Made by a program: the position numbers and the translations under genes. From contig JAFMIR010000004.1 in assembly GCA_017853885.1 (NCBI GenBank), positions 62,001 through 126,000 on the forward strand: a DNA stretch of 64,000 bases. The letters are read 5' to 3'. The DNA comes from Prosthecobacter sp. (lineage in GTDB: Bacteria; Verrucomicrobiota; Verrucomicrobiia; Verrucomicrobiales; Verrucomicrobiaceae). The first letter of the stretch is position 1. Each line of letters starts with the position of its first letter. The notes beneath the pieces were generated by a model. It made no database searches, was not told where the DNA came from, and worked only from the letters and a program-made list of their open reading frames with translations. Shown here one piece after another: positions 1 to 8,494 of this stretch.

Positions 1-1500
1 CGCGCCCTTCAGCGTGAAGCACAGCCGCACCGCCTTTCCAGCGAGCGAGCTGACATCGGCGCCGCCTTTCCACACTACGGTGCGTTCGAGCGCATCGCCG
101 AAATGCTCTTCGCAGTCGCTCAATGTGAAGCCGGGGATCGGCTTGCCTTTTGCGTCCTGGATTTCGGCCTTCACGCCACCGGCGGCGGAGGTGGCGAAGT
201 TCATCGTGAGGGCTTTGCCGGTGAAGATGATCGGCTTGGTGAAGAGCTCGCCGCCGCTCATCGGGGCATGAATGGAGACGAAGCCATCGAGGCGCAACGT
301 GTAGCGGCGCAGTTCGCTGCTCTTGCCGGTCCAGTAGCTCTCGGTGGCGTAAAGGCTGAGTTCGTTCGGAGCACCTTCTATGGATGATTGTGTTTCCACC
401 GGATGCCACGCGATGTATTGATGACCGTAGTTCCAAGTACCCGGCCGCTCGATGCCAGGCGGCAGGAAGGCCTCGTTCCAGCGCTTGAATGTCACGCCAT
501 CGCGACTGGCCATGAAGAGACCTTCGGTGACGACCATGCCGTAGCGATCGCTGGCCTTCGAACGCCATTCACGGTGCTCGCGTTCTGGCAGCGCTCGCAT
601 GCTCTCGGACCAGCCACGCTCGATGTAGCGCGTGGGAAAGCCGAGCAGCAGATGCGGGGCACGCGCATACGGCTTCACCTGGTTCGTGTAGAGCGCCTCG
701 CCGGGTGAATCGACATAGCGGAGGTCTTGCTGGTTTTCCCAATGGATGAAGTCTTTCGACGTGGCCGTGCGGATGGCGCGGAGGCCGGAGGGCTTCCAGT
801 TCTTCTCGTCGGTGGTGCCTTCCGTGAAGTAACGCCAGTAAGCGCGATACAAACCGGCCTGCGCATCCCAAAACGCAAGGTTTTGCGAATCAAACGCCCC
901 ATCCGTAATCACCGGCACATCCGCCATCGGCGACCAACGAAGGCCATCGGGCGATTGCAGTGCGAGGAGGCCCTTTGGCGAGTTGGAGCGCACGATGGCC
1001 TTGTATCGCGCCTCGGGCGGCGCGGCCGGGTTTTCATCTTTGAAGACCGCCGGATGCCCGCCATCGGGATTCACCTTCCCCATCTTGCCATGCGGGATAA
1101 CGATGTTGTTCGCTTTCGAGCCTTTGAACTCGTGCAGGCCCAGCTCCGGCTTCCGCCAATGGATGCCGTCATCGCTTTCCGCGTAGCAGGTGAAGAGCGG
1201 ATGCTCGCCCGTGTTCACCTTCCCCGGCGCGGTGACGGTGAGCTGCCACGACTTGTAATACATGCGATACTTGTCGCCGTCCTTGAAGACACTGTGATAA
1301 CCGCTGCCGCTGCCCTCCCATGGCAAATCATGCATGATGGCAATCTGCTGCGGCTGCGGGTGATGCAGGCGTTGCTCGGCCTTGCCGGTGAGCTTTTCGA
1401 TCAGGAAGTCATCCACGAACAATTCGCGACGCGAGCCGATGGCGATGGGATCGGCGGCGAAGGTGCTGGTGGCGGCAAAAAGAAACAGGAGAGGCCTCAT
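1..1500 (-). CDS. Exported glycosidase-like (five-bladed propeller type) protein, 3' end cut by window
   Basis: An open frame of 500 codons runs from an ATG at 1500 to the window edge with no stop, so the C-terminus is missing. The N-terminus (MRPLLFLFAATSTFAADP) is a signal peptide with a clear Ala-X-Ala site, so the product is exported. The mature part begins with SRRELFVDDFLIEK and has repeated aromatic blocks such as YRMYYKSW, YRAYWRYF and TSKDFIHWE, spaced like blades of GH32/GH43-type propellers, followed by a beta-rich region. I infer a carbohydrate-active or sugar-binding role; no catalytic acids could be assigned with confidence. Its leader contains a hairpin. It is transcribed leftward and does not share an operon with the ArsR gene to its right. 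Confidence 0.6.
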   Translation of the reverse strand, partial: MRPLLFLFAATSTFAADPIAIGSRRELFVDDFLIEKLTGKAEQRLHHPQPQQIAIMHDLPWEGSGSGYHSVFKDGDKYRMYYKSWQLTVTAPGKVNTGEHPLFTCYAESDDGIHWRKPELGLHEFKGSKANNIVIPHGKMGKVNPDGGHPAVFKDENPAAPPEARYKAIVRSNSPKGLLALQSPDGLRWSPMADVPVITDGAFDSQNLAFWDAQAGLYRAYWRYFTEGTTDEKNWKPSGLRAIRTATSKDFIHWENQQDLRYVDSPGEALYTNQVKPYARAPHLLLGFPTRYIERGWSESMRALPEREHREWRSKASDRYGMVVTEGLFMASRDGVTFKRWNEAFLPPGIERPGTWNYGHQYIAWHPVETQSSIEGAPNELSLYATESYWTGKSSELRRYTLRLDGFVSIHAPMSGGELFTKPIIFTGKALTMNFATSAAGGVKAEIQDAKGKPIPGFTLSDCEEHFGDALERTVVWKGGADVSSLAGKAVRLCFTLKGA

Positions 1501-1772
1501 GTTAACCATACGCTAGGTTTGAAGGAGGTTTATTAGTAGGTCCTTGGTTACGCCAAGAAACCTCGCTGCGGTCCGTGAGGCCAAAACTACCGATTCTAAA
1601 AAAGCATCCAACATGGCAACATGATGGGATTCCTAATATCTTTATAAGGTTGGCGGGGCGGCACTTGGCAAATGGTGGAGGCCGATCCCGATCTCGACCT
1701 CTCAAATCTGAATCATGCACGCATTGAAATGCCAAGCGCCTCTCAGTAGAGGTCAGGCCAGTAACAACTCGA
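1501..1772. other. Intergenic leader with nested hairpin
   Basis: This gap between the exported protein (starts 1500, minus) and the end of the ArsR gene holds no convincing gene; a minus frame through it gives low-complexity, Arg/Ser-rich sequence. A nested inverted repeat lies at 1525-1564: outer arms GAGGTTT (1525-1531) and AAACCTC (1558-1564), inner arms CTTGG (1543-1547) and CCAAG (1553-1557), with an 11-nt bulge on one side. It would fold in the 5' leader of the exported-protein mRNA. A second small hairpin (CCTCT/AGAGG) lies near 1740. Confidence 0.4.
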
Positions 1773-2129
1773 TCAGCCCAACGCTCGACCTCGTTCCGCA
1801 TGTTCGGCTTTGAGCTTCGCGCACATGATCTCGCAGAGCTGATAGATGACGGGGTCGGCGATGGAGCACATTGTGGCAAGCCCTTCACGTCTTGTGGCGA
1901 TCATACCTGCGTTTTTCAGAATCGCCAGGTGCTTGGAAACGTTGGCCTGACCGGTGCCAGCAGCCTTTACGAGCTGACTCACGTTCTGTTCACCATGCAT
2001 AAGCGCACTCAGCAACCGAAGACGCACTGGCTCGGAAAGGGCGCGGAATTGTTGCGCAATGAGATCCAAGGCAACGGCAGACAGAAGGCTGGAGGATGCT
2101 GAACGCTTTGCTTGGTTTTTTTGGGGCAT
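1773..2129 (-). CDS. ArsR/SmtB-family transcriptional repressor
   Basis: This is a small winged-helix DNA-binding repressor of about 118 residues. The start MPQKNQAKR at 2129 is chosen because the open frame upstream runs through the operator/promoter region. The fold is visible as QFRALSEPVRLRLLSALM, then the recognition-helix segment GQANVSKHLAILKNAGM and the wing (IATRREG). The C-terminal helix has two cysteines (QLCEIMC), but the N-terminal cysteine that pairs with it in BigR/SqrR-type persulfide sensors is not seen, so the sensing chemistry is uncertain. It is divergent from a rhodanese/CoA-disulfide-reductase operon, with a perfect inverted repeat between them. Autoregulation and repression of that operon are therefore the likely roles. 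Confidence 0.85.
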   Translation of the reverse strand: MPQKNQAKRSASSSLLSAVALDLIAQQFRALSEPVRLRLLSALMHGEQNVSQLVKAAGTGQANVSKHLAILKNAGMIATRREGLATMCSIADPVIYQLCEIMCAKLKAEHAERGRALG

Positions 2130-2144
2130 ATGGATAGAGATGTT

Positions 2145-2174
2145 TTGACTTATATCGTTATATGGCGATATAGC
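2145..2174 (+). promoter_or_regulatory. Promoter with embedded ArsR operator
   Basis: A -35-like TTGACT (2145-2150) and a -10-like TATAGC (2169-2174) are separated by 18 bp. A perfect 7-bp inverted repeat, TATATCG (2151-2157) and CGATATA (2166-2172) with an 8-bp spacer, fills the space between them. Binding there would block RNA polymerase. The site lies between the divergent ArsR gene and the rhodanese gene, and the opposite strand also carries a -10-like TATAAC, so one operator could control both directions. Confidence 0.6.
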
Positions 2175-2217
2175 ATAATAAAATTTCCAGTTTATTTGAA
2201 ACCAAACTCGAAGACCC

Positions 2218-2775
2218 ATGAAAACTCATACCTGCATCCCCCCACACGAATTGGCTCATGCACTCAACACCTGCAGCTGCCAACTCATCGACGTGCGCGA
2301 GCCTGTCGAGCATGCTGAGTCTCATGTAATTGATGCGAAACTCATGCCACTTGGCCAAATTGAAGCCCGCTACGGTGAACTCGACAAATCGAAGCCCGTC
2401 GTGGTCATGTGCCAGGCCGGCAAACGTGGCGCAGCCGCCGCGGAAAAATTGCATGCCCTCGGCTTCAGCGACGTGCGTAACTTGGAAGGTGGCATCCTTG
2501 CCTGGAAAGCCGCCGGCCTGCCCTGCTCCGGCGACAAGCGCGGCGGCATCCCGCTCATGCGGCAGGTGCAGATCACCATCGGCGTTTGCGTGCTCGTCGG
2601 CTCGCTGTTGGCGGTTTATGTGGATCCCTGCTGGGTCTATTTGCCGATGTTTTTCGGCGCGGGGCTCATTTTTGCCGGTGTGACCGGCTTTTGCGGCTTG
2701 GCACTCATCCTGGCAAAAATGCCCTGGAACCGCGTCGAAGGCGAAAACTGCTCCAAAACCTCCTGCGGCGCCTGA
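2218..2775 (+). CDS. Rhodanese domain fused to DUF2892 membrane domain (YgaP-like)
   Basis: The 185-residue protein has an N-terminal rhodanese domain (about 8-105; LIDVREPVEH near 23-33) with the active-site loop CQAGKRG, whose Cys65 would carry the persulfide. Residues 112-170 form two hydrophobic helices followed by a Cys-containing tail (ENCSKTSCGA), matching the DUF2892 domain of YgaP. The protein would be a membrane-anchored sulfurtransferase with its rhodanese domain on the cytoplasmic face. It is the first gene of a two-gene unit: 4 bp separate its stop from the next start. The divergent ArsR regulator and shared operator suggest induction by sulfide, polysulfide or a related thiol stress. 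Confidence 0.88.
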   Translation: MKTHTCIPPHELAHALNTCSCQLIDVREPVEHAESHVIDAKLMPLGQIEARYGELDKSKPVVVMCQAGKRGAAAAEKLHALGFSDVRNLEGGILAWKAAGLPCSGDKRGGIPLMRQVQITIGVCVLVGSLLAVYVDPCWVYLPMFFGAGLIFAGVTGFCGLALILAKMPWNRVEGENCSKTSCGA

Positions 2776-2779
2776 TACG

Positions 2780-4411
2780 ATGAAAAAGCCGCTCAAAACC
2801 ATCATTGTCGGCGGTGTGGCTGGCGGTGCCTCATGTGCCGCGCGCCTGCGCCGTCTCAACGAGCACGCCAGCATCACCGTGTATGACCGCGGCCCATTTG
2901 TGAGCTTTGCGAACTGCGGGCTGCCCTATCACGTGGGCGGTGTGATCCCGAACGAAGCCAGCCTGCTGCTCGCCTCCCCGCAGTTGTTTCACGACCGCTT
3001 CCGCATCGACGTGCGCGTGCATCACGAAGTCGTCTCCATCCAACGGGAGGCAAAAACCGTCACCGTGCGCAATTTGCTCACCGGCACGGAGTTTGAGGAT
3101 GCCTACGACGTGCTCGTGCTCTCGCCGGGAGCGGCCCCGCTGAAGCCTGAGTTGCCTGGGCTCGATCTGCCGGGTGTTTTCACGGTGCGTACCATTCCTG
3201 ACACGCGGGAGATTCGCGGGTGGATCGACAAAACAAACGCGAAACATGCCGTGGTGGCCGGCGGTGGTTTCATCGGCCTCGAAATGGCGGAAAATCTACG
3301 CCATCTCGGTCTGGAGGTCATTCTGGTGCAAAGCGGACCGCAGGTGATGATGCCGATGGACAAAGAGATGGTCGCGCCGCTCCACGCACACCTCGAGCAG
3401 CATGGCGTCCAGCTCCGTCTGAACACAGCGCTCACCGGTGTGGCTCAGTCGGGTGGCAAACTCAGGGTCAATGATGCTATCGAAACGGATCTCGTGATCC
3501 TCGGTCTCGGTGTGCGGCCGGAAACGTCTCTCGCCAAGGCCGCCGGCCTTCGAATAGGCCAGCGTGGCGGCATCGCCGTCGATGCCCACCTGCGCACGAG
3601 TGACCCGTCGATCCTCGCGATCGGCGACGCCGTCGAGGTCCGCGATGTCATCACCGGCACCAACATGCTGCTCGCGCTCGCCGGGCCTGCGAACCGCCAG
3701 GGCCGCATCGCCGCCGACGTCATCGCCGGTCGCGACAGCGCATTCCGCGGCGTGCAGGGCACCGCGATCTGCGGAGTCTTTGACCTCGCCGTCGCACAGA
3801 CCGGCGCGACCGAGAAATCGCTGCGCCGCGCGGGCATCACTGAATATGAAAAAGTCTATCTGCACCCGAAGCACCATGTCGGCTATTACCCGGGGGCACA
3901 GACGCTGCATCTGAAGCTGCTCTTTGCCAAACAAGATGGTCGCATCCTCGGCATGCAAGCCGTCGGCACCACGGATGTGGCGCGGAAGATCGATGTCGTG
4001 TCCGCTTTGATCCAGAAAGGCGGCACCGTCTTTGACCTAGAGGAGGCCGAATTGTGCTACGCACCGCAATTTGGCGCCGCGAAGGACGCACTGAACTATG
4101 CCGGCTTCATCGCCGCGAATCATTTGCGTGGCGACCTGCCGCTCGCGCACTGGGATGCGCTGCCCGAGGGCGCGTTCCTGCTCGACGTGCGCGACGAGGA
4201 CGAGTTCGCCGACAGCCATGCCGCTGGTGCGGTGAACATTCCGCTGCCGCAGTTACGCGACCGACTCACCGAATTGCCGAGGGGCAAAACGCTTCACGTC
4301 TATTGCGGTGTCGGCCAGCGCGCCTACTACGCCGTGCGGCTACTGACCCAACACGGCTTTGATGCACACGACATTAGCGGCGGCTGGACCACTGCGGAAA
4401 TGATGAAGTAA
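2780..4411 (+). CDS. CoA-disulfide reductase-like flavoprotein with C-terminal rhodanese
   Basis: The 543-residue protein starts with an FAD-binding IIVGGVAGGASCAAR motif. SFANCGLPYH carries the single redox cysteine (Cys46) typical of CoA-disulfide reductase and NADH-dependent persulfide reductase. A second nucleotide fold (VVAGGGFIGLEMAENL) and ILAIGDAVEV follow, then the dimerisation domain. Residues about 455-543 are a rhodanese domain with active-site CGVGQRA (Cys509). This architecture is known for CoADR-RHD/Npsr enzymes, which reduce CoA disulfide or CoA-persulfide, polysulfide or elemental sulfur with NAD(P)H. With the upstream membrane rhodanese it could pass sulfane sulfur to the flavoenzyme for reduction. 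Which direction matters in this organism is inference. Confidence 0.9.
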   Translation: MKKPLKTIIVGGVAGGASCAARLRRLNEHASITVYDRGPFVSFANCGLPYHVGGVIPNEASLLLASPQLFHDRFRIDVRVHHEVVSIQREAKTVTVRNLLTGTEFEDAYDVLVLSPGAAPLKPELPGLDLPGVFTVRTIPDTREIRGWIDKTNAKHAVVAGGGFIGLEMAENLRHLGLEVILVQSGPQVMMPMDKEMVAPLHAHLEQHGVQLRLNTALTGVAQSGGKLRVNDAIETDLVILGLGVRPETSLAKAAGLRIGQRGGIAVDAHLRTSDPSILAIGDAVEVRDVITGTNMLLALAGPANRQGRIAADVIAGRDSAFRGVQGTAICGVFDLAVAQTGATEKSLRRAGITEYEKVYLHPKHHVGYYPGAQTLHLKLLFAKQDGRILGMQAVGTTDVARKIDVVSALIQKGGTVFDLEEAELCYAPQFGAAKDALNYAGFIAANHLRGDLPLAHWDALPEGAFLLDVRDEDEFADSHAAGAVNIPLPQLRDRLTELPRGKTLHVYCGVGQRAYYAVRLLTQHGFDAHDISGGWTTAEMMK

Positions 4412-4436
4412 TCAATATGGTGCCGTTCTAGATGGG

Positions 4437-5873
4437 ATGCCTGCCCTTTCTCGCACCGAAGATCCCACGCCGCAAAGCCGCTGCCGTTTCGCGTTGAGGT
4501 GGTGCGACATCACGCCGCCTGCGGACATCTACCACCGCATGTGGGGCGCGGCGAAACATGAACGCGCCACCGGCGTGCATCGCCCGCTGCGGGCCACCGT
4601 GACTGTCTTTGCGCCAATGGAAGGCAGCGAGCGGCAGATCCTGCTCGCGCTCGATCATTGCGTGATGGGAGCCACCGAACATGCGAATCTCGTCGCGCAG
4701 GCTGCGGAGATCGGCGGTGTGACGAAGCAGGAGATTCTTGTCGTCTTCTCGCATACGCACGGCGCGGGCTTGATGGGCCTCGATCGGGCCAATCTGCCTG
4801 GCGGCGACCTCATTCCGCCGTATTTGCACTCACTCGGCGAAAAAGCGGGCGCTTTGATCCGCGATGCCATCGCGTCGATTCAGCCTGCGGGCATCGTGTA
4901 TGGCCGTGGGAAGTGCTCGCTGGCCACGCATCGCGATTTTTGGGACGGAAAGCAGTTCGTGTGCGGTCACAATCCAGGCGTGCCAGCCGACGACACCGTC
5001 ATCGTCGCCCGCGTGACCGATGACCATGGCAAAAGGCTCGCCAGCATCGTGAACTACGCCTGCCATCCCACCACGCTCGCGTGGGAAAACACGCTCATCA
5101 GCCCCGACTACATCGGCGCGATGCGCGAGCTCGTTGAACGAGACACCGGCGCTCCCTGTTTGTTCCTGCAAGGTGCCAGCGGCGAGCTCGGCCCGCGCGA
5201 AGGCTTTGTAGGCGATACCGCGGTGGCGGATCGAAACGGCCGCGAACTCGGTTATGCCGCGCTTTCAGCTCTCACCGCCCTTCCCGCTGCCGGGACGACT
5301 TTTGTCTATGCCGGTCCCGTCGTCTCGGGCGCCACGCTCGGCTCGTGGAAGCATCAAAGCATCGACCTCGCTGCAAAAGCCACATGGAGGCTCCAGCGCT
5401 GGCACGAGCCGCTGAAGTATCGCCCCGGCCAGCCCACGTCCGAACAGGTCCAAAACGACCTCGCCAACCTCCAACGCGACGAAGCCGCCGCCCGTGCTGC
5501 AGGCGATGAAACACGCGCCGCCGACTGCCGCGCGATGGCCGAACGCAAAAACCGTCTCCTCCATCGCCTTCACCAGCTTCCTCCCGGTGAAACCTATCCG
5601 ATCAAAGTCGTCCTCTGGCATCTCGGAGATGCCCTCTGGCTCGGCGTCCAAGGCGAAAGCTACAACCTCCTCCAAACCAAACTCCGCCGCCGCTTTCCCG
5701 ACAAAATCATCGTCGTCACCACCATCGCCGCCGACTGGGGTGCCTCGTATCTGCCACCGCGGGAACTTTACGATACTGGCATCTATCAGGAGAGCATTGC
5801 TTGTATAGCGGCGGGGAGTCTTGAACAACTCATTGAGGCGATTGCAAATCGCATTCAAACCATGAAGCAATAG
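4437..5873 (+). CDS. Neutral-ceramidase-fold protein, cytoplasmic, lacking the usual nucleophile
   Basis: The 478-residue product resembles the N-terminal catalytic domain of neutral/alkaline ceramidases. The zinc-ligand motifs are kept: SHTHGAG (His106, His108) and NYACHPT (His210). The nucleophile loop, NAGNLSPN-like in true ceramidases, reads GASGELGPR here, so Gly252 takes the place of the catalytic Ser. No signal peptide is visible, unlike secreted ceramidases, and the first residues are polar. It therefore probably hydrolyses another substrate or uses zinc-activated water directly. It starts 25 bp after the persulfide operon and ends 8 bp before the enolase gene, so it probably belongs with the sugar-acid genes downstream. 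True substrate unknown. Confidence 0.65.
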   Translation: MPALSRTEDPTPQSRCRFALRWCDITPPADIYHRMWGAAKHERATGVHRPLRATVTVFAPMEGSERQILLALDHCVMGATEHANLVAQAAEIGGVTKQEILVVFSHTHGAGLMGLDRANLPGGDLIPPYLHSLGEKAGALIRDAIASIQPAGIVYGRGKCSLATHRDFWDGKQFVCGHNPGVPADDTVIVARVTDDHGKRLASIVNYACHPTTLAWENTLISPDYIGAMRELVERDTGAPCLFLQGASGELGPREGFVGDTAVADRNGRELGYAALSALTALPAAGTTFVYAGPVVSGATLGSWKHQSIDLAAKATWRLQRWHEPLKYRPGQPTSEQVQNDLANLQRDEAAARAAGDETRAADCRAMAERKNRLLHRLHQLPPGETYPIKVVLWHLGDALWLGVQGESYNLLQTKLRRRFPDKIIVVTTIAADWGASYLPPRELYDTGIYQESIACIAAGSLEQLIEAIANRIQTMKQ

Positions 5874-5881
5874 TCGAATCC

Positions 5882-7060
5882 ATGAAAATCACCGCCATCG
5901 AAACGCTCGTCTGCCACGCCCGCATGAGAAACTGGGTGTTCGTCAAAGTCGTGACCGACCAGCCAGGCCTCATCGGCTGGGGGGAAGCGACGCTGGAGTG
6001 GCACACGCGGAGCATCGTAGGAGCGATTGAAGATATGTCGCACCTTTTGATCGGCGAGGACCCGACGAGAGTAGAATACCTCTGGCAGATGATGTATCGG
6101 CAGCACTTCTGGCATGGGCACGGGATCGTGCGGGCCACTGCCATTGCGGGCATCGACCTCGCGCTGTGGGACATTGTGGGCAAGGTAGCGAACATGCCGC
6201 TCTCGAAGGTATTTGGTGGTCCAGTGCGGGATTGGGTGCGCACCTACTGCCATCTCGGCGGCGGAAAGATGGAGGATTTTTATCAAACGCCCGCCGATAA
6301 CGCGAAACGCTTTGCCGAGCTCGCTCAACGGGCCGTAGCGGATGGTTACACGGCCTTCAAAAGCATGGCGGTGCCGAGCACGATGCCGATTGAAGGCATG
6401 AAACCCGTCCGCGCCGCTGCGGCGGCTGTCGAAGCCATGCGCGACGCTGTGGGGCCGGACATTGAAATCATGGTCGATTGCCATGCACGGCCTTCACCAG
6501 CCATGGGGCTGAAGTTCGGCAAGGCGCTCGATGATTTCGGCCTCTACTTTTTCGAGGAGCCCTGCTGGCCGGAGGCGGTCGATGGCCTCGCGAAGATCAA
6601 CGCCGCCCTCACCACGCCCGTGGCCAGCGGCGAGCGCGTGACGAACCTGGAGGCCTTCAAAGACATGTTTGAGAAGCGAGCCGTCGAGATTTGCCAGCTC
6701 GACATCACCCACTGCGGCGGCCTTAGCGCCGCCAAACGCATCGCCGCGCTCGCCGAGGCTCATCGCATCGCTTTGGCACCGCACAATCCCCAGGGGCCCG
6801 TGAGCACCGCCGCTTCACTTGAGTTTGGTTTCAGCCAGCCAAGCTACATCATCTGCGAAACCGTGCACAACGATGTGCCTTGGCGCCAAGACGTGGTCGA
6901 GGAAGGCTTCATCGTCGAAAAGCAGGGCCGTATCGTCCGCCCGAACACGAAACCCGGCCTCGGCATCACCATCAACGAGGCCGAGGTGAAGAAGCATCCC
7001 TTCCAGCAGGAGATCGTCTTGCGGGAATTCAGTCCCGATGGTGCGGTGACAGATTGGTGA
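5882..7060 (+). CDS. Mandelate racemase/enolase-superfamily sugar-acid dehydratase (D-galactonate dehydratase-like)
   Basis: The 392-residue enzyme has the lid domain (about 1-115) and the beta/alpha-barrel of the enolase superfamily. Metal ligands are Asp199 (in MVDCHARP), Glu225 (FFEEPC) and Glu251 (ASGERV). His201 (DxH motif), Asp274 (LDITHCGG) and His301 (APHNPQGP) provide acid/base chemistry. This pattern matches DgoD-like galactonate dehydratases, which turn a sugar acid into a 2-keto-3-deoxy acid in the cytoplasm. The exact substrate cannot be fixed from sequence alone. It lies 8 bp after the ceramidase-fold gene and 4 bp before an MFS transporter, so the three probably form an uptake-and-breakdown unit. 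Confidence 0.85.
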   Translation: MKITAIETLVCHARMRNWVFVKVVTDQPGLIGWGEATLEWHTRSIVGAIEDMSHLLIGEDPTRVEYLWQMMYRQHFWHGHGIVRATAIAGIDLALWDIVGKVANMPLSKVFGGPVRDWVRTYCHLGGGKMEDFYQTPADNAKRFAELAQRAVADGYTAFKSMAVPSTMPIEGMKPVRAAAAAVEAMRDAVGPDIEIMVDCHARPSPAMGLKFGKALDDFGLYFFEEPCWPEAVDGLAKINAALTTPVASGERVTNLEAFKDMFEKRAVEICQLDITHCGGLSAAKRIAALAEAHRIALAPHNPQGPVSTAASLEFGFSQPSYIICETVHNDVPWRQDVVEEGFIVEKQGRIVRPNTKPGLGITINEAEVKKHPFQQEIVLREFSPDGAVTDW

Positions 7061-7064
7061 TCTC

Positions 7065-8297
7065 ATGAAGCCCACAAGCACGCGCCTCATCGTTCTAGCC
7101 GGGCTTTGCTCGGCAGCGGCATTGGCGTATTTTGTGCGAAATGGTGTCGCCCCTGCCGAGAGTACGATCCGTGCGGATCTCGGACTCACGAAGGAGGATT
7201 CGGGTATGATGATAAGCGCATTCTTCTGGCCATACGCGCTCTGCCAGATCCCAGCGGCGATGTTGGCGCAAAGGCTCGGAGCGAGATGGGCGCTGGTGAT
7301 GTATGCGCTGATGTGGTCGCTGGCCACTGCTGGCTTTGCGCTGGGGCAGCTAGGATGGATGACCGCCTCGCGGGCCTTGATGGGTGTGGCTCAGGCGGGG
7401 CTTGTTCCGGTGGGTGTTGGCGTGATGGCTGGATGGTTTCCCAAGATGGCACAGGCTTCGGCAGCCGGAGCATTCAGCGGGTTCATGTCGGTAGGAAGCA
7501 TCGTGGCAGCACCGTTGACGGCGTGGTTTTTGATGAGTGGGGGCTGGCGATGGATGTTCATTCTCTATGCGGTGCCGGGCATCATTTGGGCCGGTTGGTT
7601 TGCGTGGTGGTATCGAAACCGTCCTGCGGAACACCCATCCGTGAATTTAGCAGAACTCGAATGGATCGAGAAAGGCAGCTCATCAGCTGCGCTGACGGCT
7701 CAGGCGATCCCGTGGAAGAAACTTTTGTTGAGCTTATCTCTTTGGCTCCTGTGTGCGCAGCAGTTTTTTCGCGCCGCAGGATATATTTTCTTTGCGAGCT
7801 GGTTTGCCACTTATTTACAGGAGGCACGCGGTATGACGCTGGTCAAGTCCGCCTGGCTCACGACACTGCCGCTGTTGGCGGATGTGGCAGGCGGTTTCTC
7901 CGGTGGACTCCTTTCTGATGCGTTGATGCGCAGGACAGGCAGCGCGTGTCTCTCTCGCCAAGGCATGGCCATGATCCTGCTTCTACTATGCGCAATGCTA
8001 ATCTTGGGTGCTTGGTTCGTGGCGCAACCGGTGCTGGCTGTGATGATCATTAGTGCAGGAATGTATTGTGCCGGCGCGGTGAATCCCTGCTACTCAGCCA
8101 CACTCATGACCTTCGGCGGACCTCACGCAGGCACCGTGAGCGCCGTCACAAACATGTGTGGCAACCTCGGAGCAGCCTGCTTTCCCATCATGGTGCCGTG
8201 GCTGATTGCCCACGCCGGCGGCTGGGATGCCGTGCTTGCCGGTTTTGGAGCCATTTACATGGTAGCGGCAATGCTTTGGTCGCGAGTGAGGATTTAG
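7065..8297 (+). CDS. MFS transporter (anion:cation symporter-like, sugar-acid uptake)
   Basis: The 410-residue protein has about 12 hydrophobic helices and the MFS loop signature after helix 2 (AQRLGARWALVMYAL). Helix 1 ends in a polar GVAPAESTIRADLGLTKEDSG segment like that of hexuronate and galactonate symporters (ExuT/DgoT group). It begins 4 bp after the dehydratase stop and is almost surely co-transcribed with it, so it probably imports the dehydratase substrate or a relative. Its TAG stop (8295-8297) is also the first bases of a 165-bp palindromic element, so the last codons may have been changed by that insertion. Confidence 0.85.
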   Translation: MKPTSTRLIVLAGLCSAAALAYFVRNGVAPAESTIRADLGLTKEDSGMMISAFFWPYALCQIPAAMLAQRLGARWALVMYALMWSLATAGFALGQLGWMTASRALMGVAQAGLVPVGVGVMAGWFPKMAQASAAGAFSGFMSVGSIVAAPLTAWFLMSGGWRWMFILYAVPGIIWAGWFAWWYRNRPAEHPSVNLAELEWIEKGSSSAALTAQAIPWKKLLLSLSLWLLCAQQFFRAAGYIFFASWFATYLQEARGMTLVKSAWLTTLPLLADVAGGFSGGLLSDALMRRTGSACLSRQGMAMILLLLCAMLILGAWFVAQPVLAVMIISAGMYCAGAVNPCYSATLMTFGGPHAGTVSAVTNMCGNLGAACFPIMVPWLIAHAGGWDAVLAGFGAIYMVAAMLWSRVRI

Positions 8298-8459
8298 ACC
8301 CTTTCTCAAAAAGGATGTCTGAAATGATCGGCGAGCACGGCGGCCTCAGTGGCAAGGAAGGCGAACAGGCTATTGGGACAATAGCTAACGAGCGAATGAC
8401 ATTGCCAATGAGCTTGGCCCGCGAACGAGAATCAGACAGACTTTGTGAGAAACGGTCTA
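8295..8459. mobile_element. 165-bp palindromic MITE-like element with 28-bp terminal inverted repeats
   Basis: Left end 8295-8322 begins TAGACCCTTTCTCA. Right end 8432-8459, read on the other strand, begins TAGACCGTTTCTCA; the two 28-bp ends match at 24 positions. The midpoint (8377) is exactly the loop of a perfect 7-bp hairpin, GCTATTG (8369-8375) GGA CAATAGC (8379-8385), and interior arms also pair (CTCAGTGGCAA against CTCATTGGCAA). The whole element is thus one long imperfect hairpin. TA stands at both ends, as expected for insertion at TA by an IS630/Tc1-type transposase; that family link is inference. It lies between convergent genes and contains no gene. A bidirectional terminator role is possible but would not explain such long conserved ends. 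Confidence 0.6.
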
Positions 8460-8494
8460 GAATCGTTATGCCATCACACCAAGCGAGAGGCACA

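Noticed and set aside
727-1536. Long plus-strand frame opposite the exported protein
   Set aside because: Composition is Arg/Gly-rich and the minus frame has a signal peptide and protein-like blocks over the same bases.
4437-5873. Calling it a genuine ceramidase
   Set aside because: The serine nucleophile is Gly and there is no export signal.
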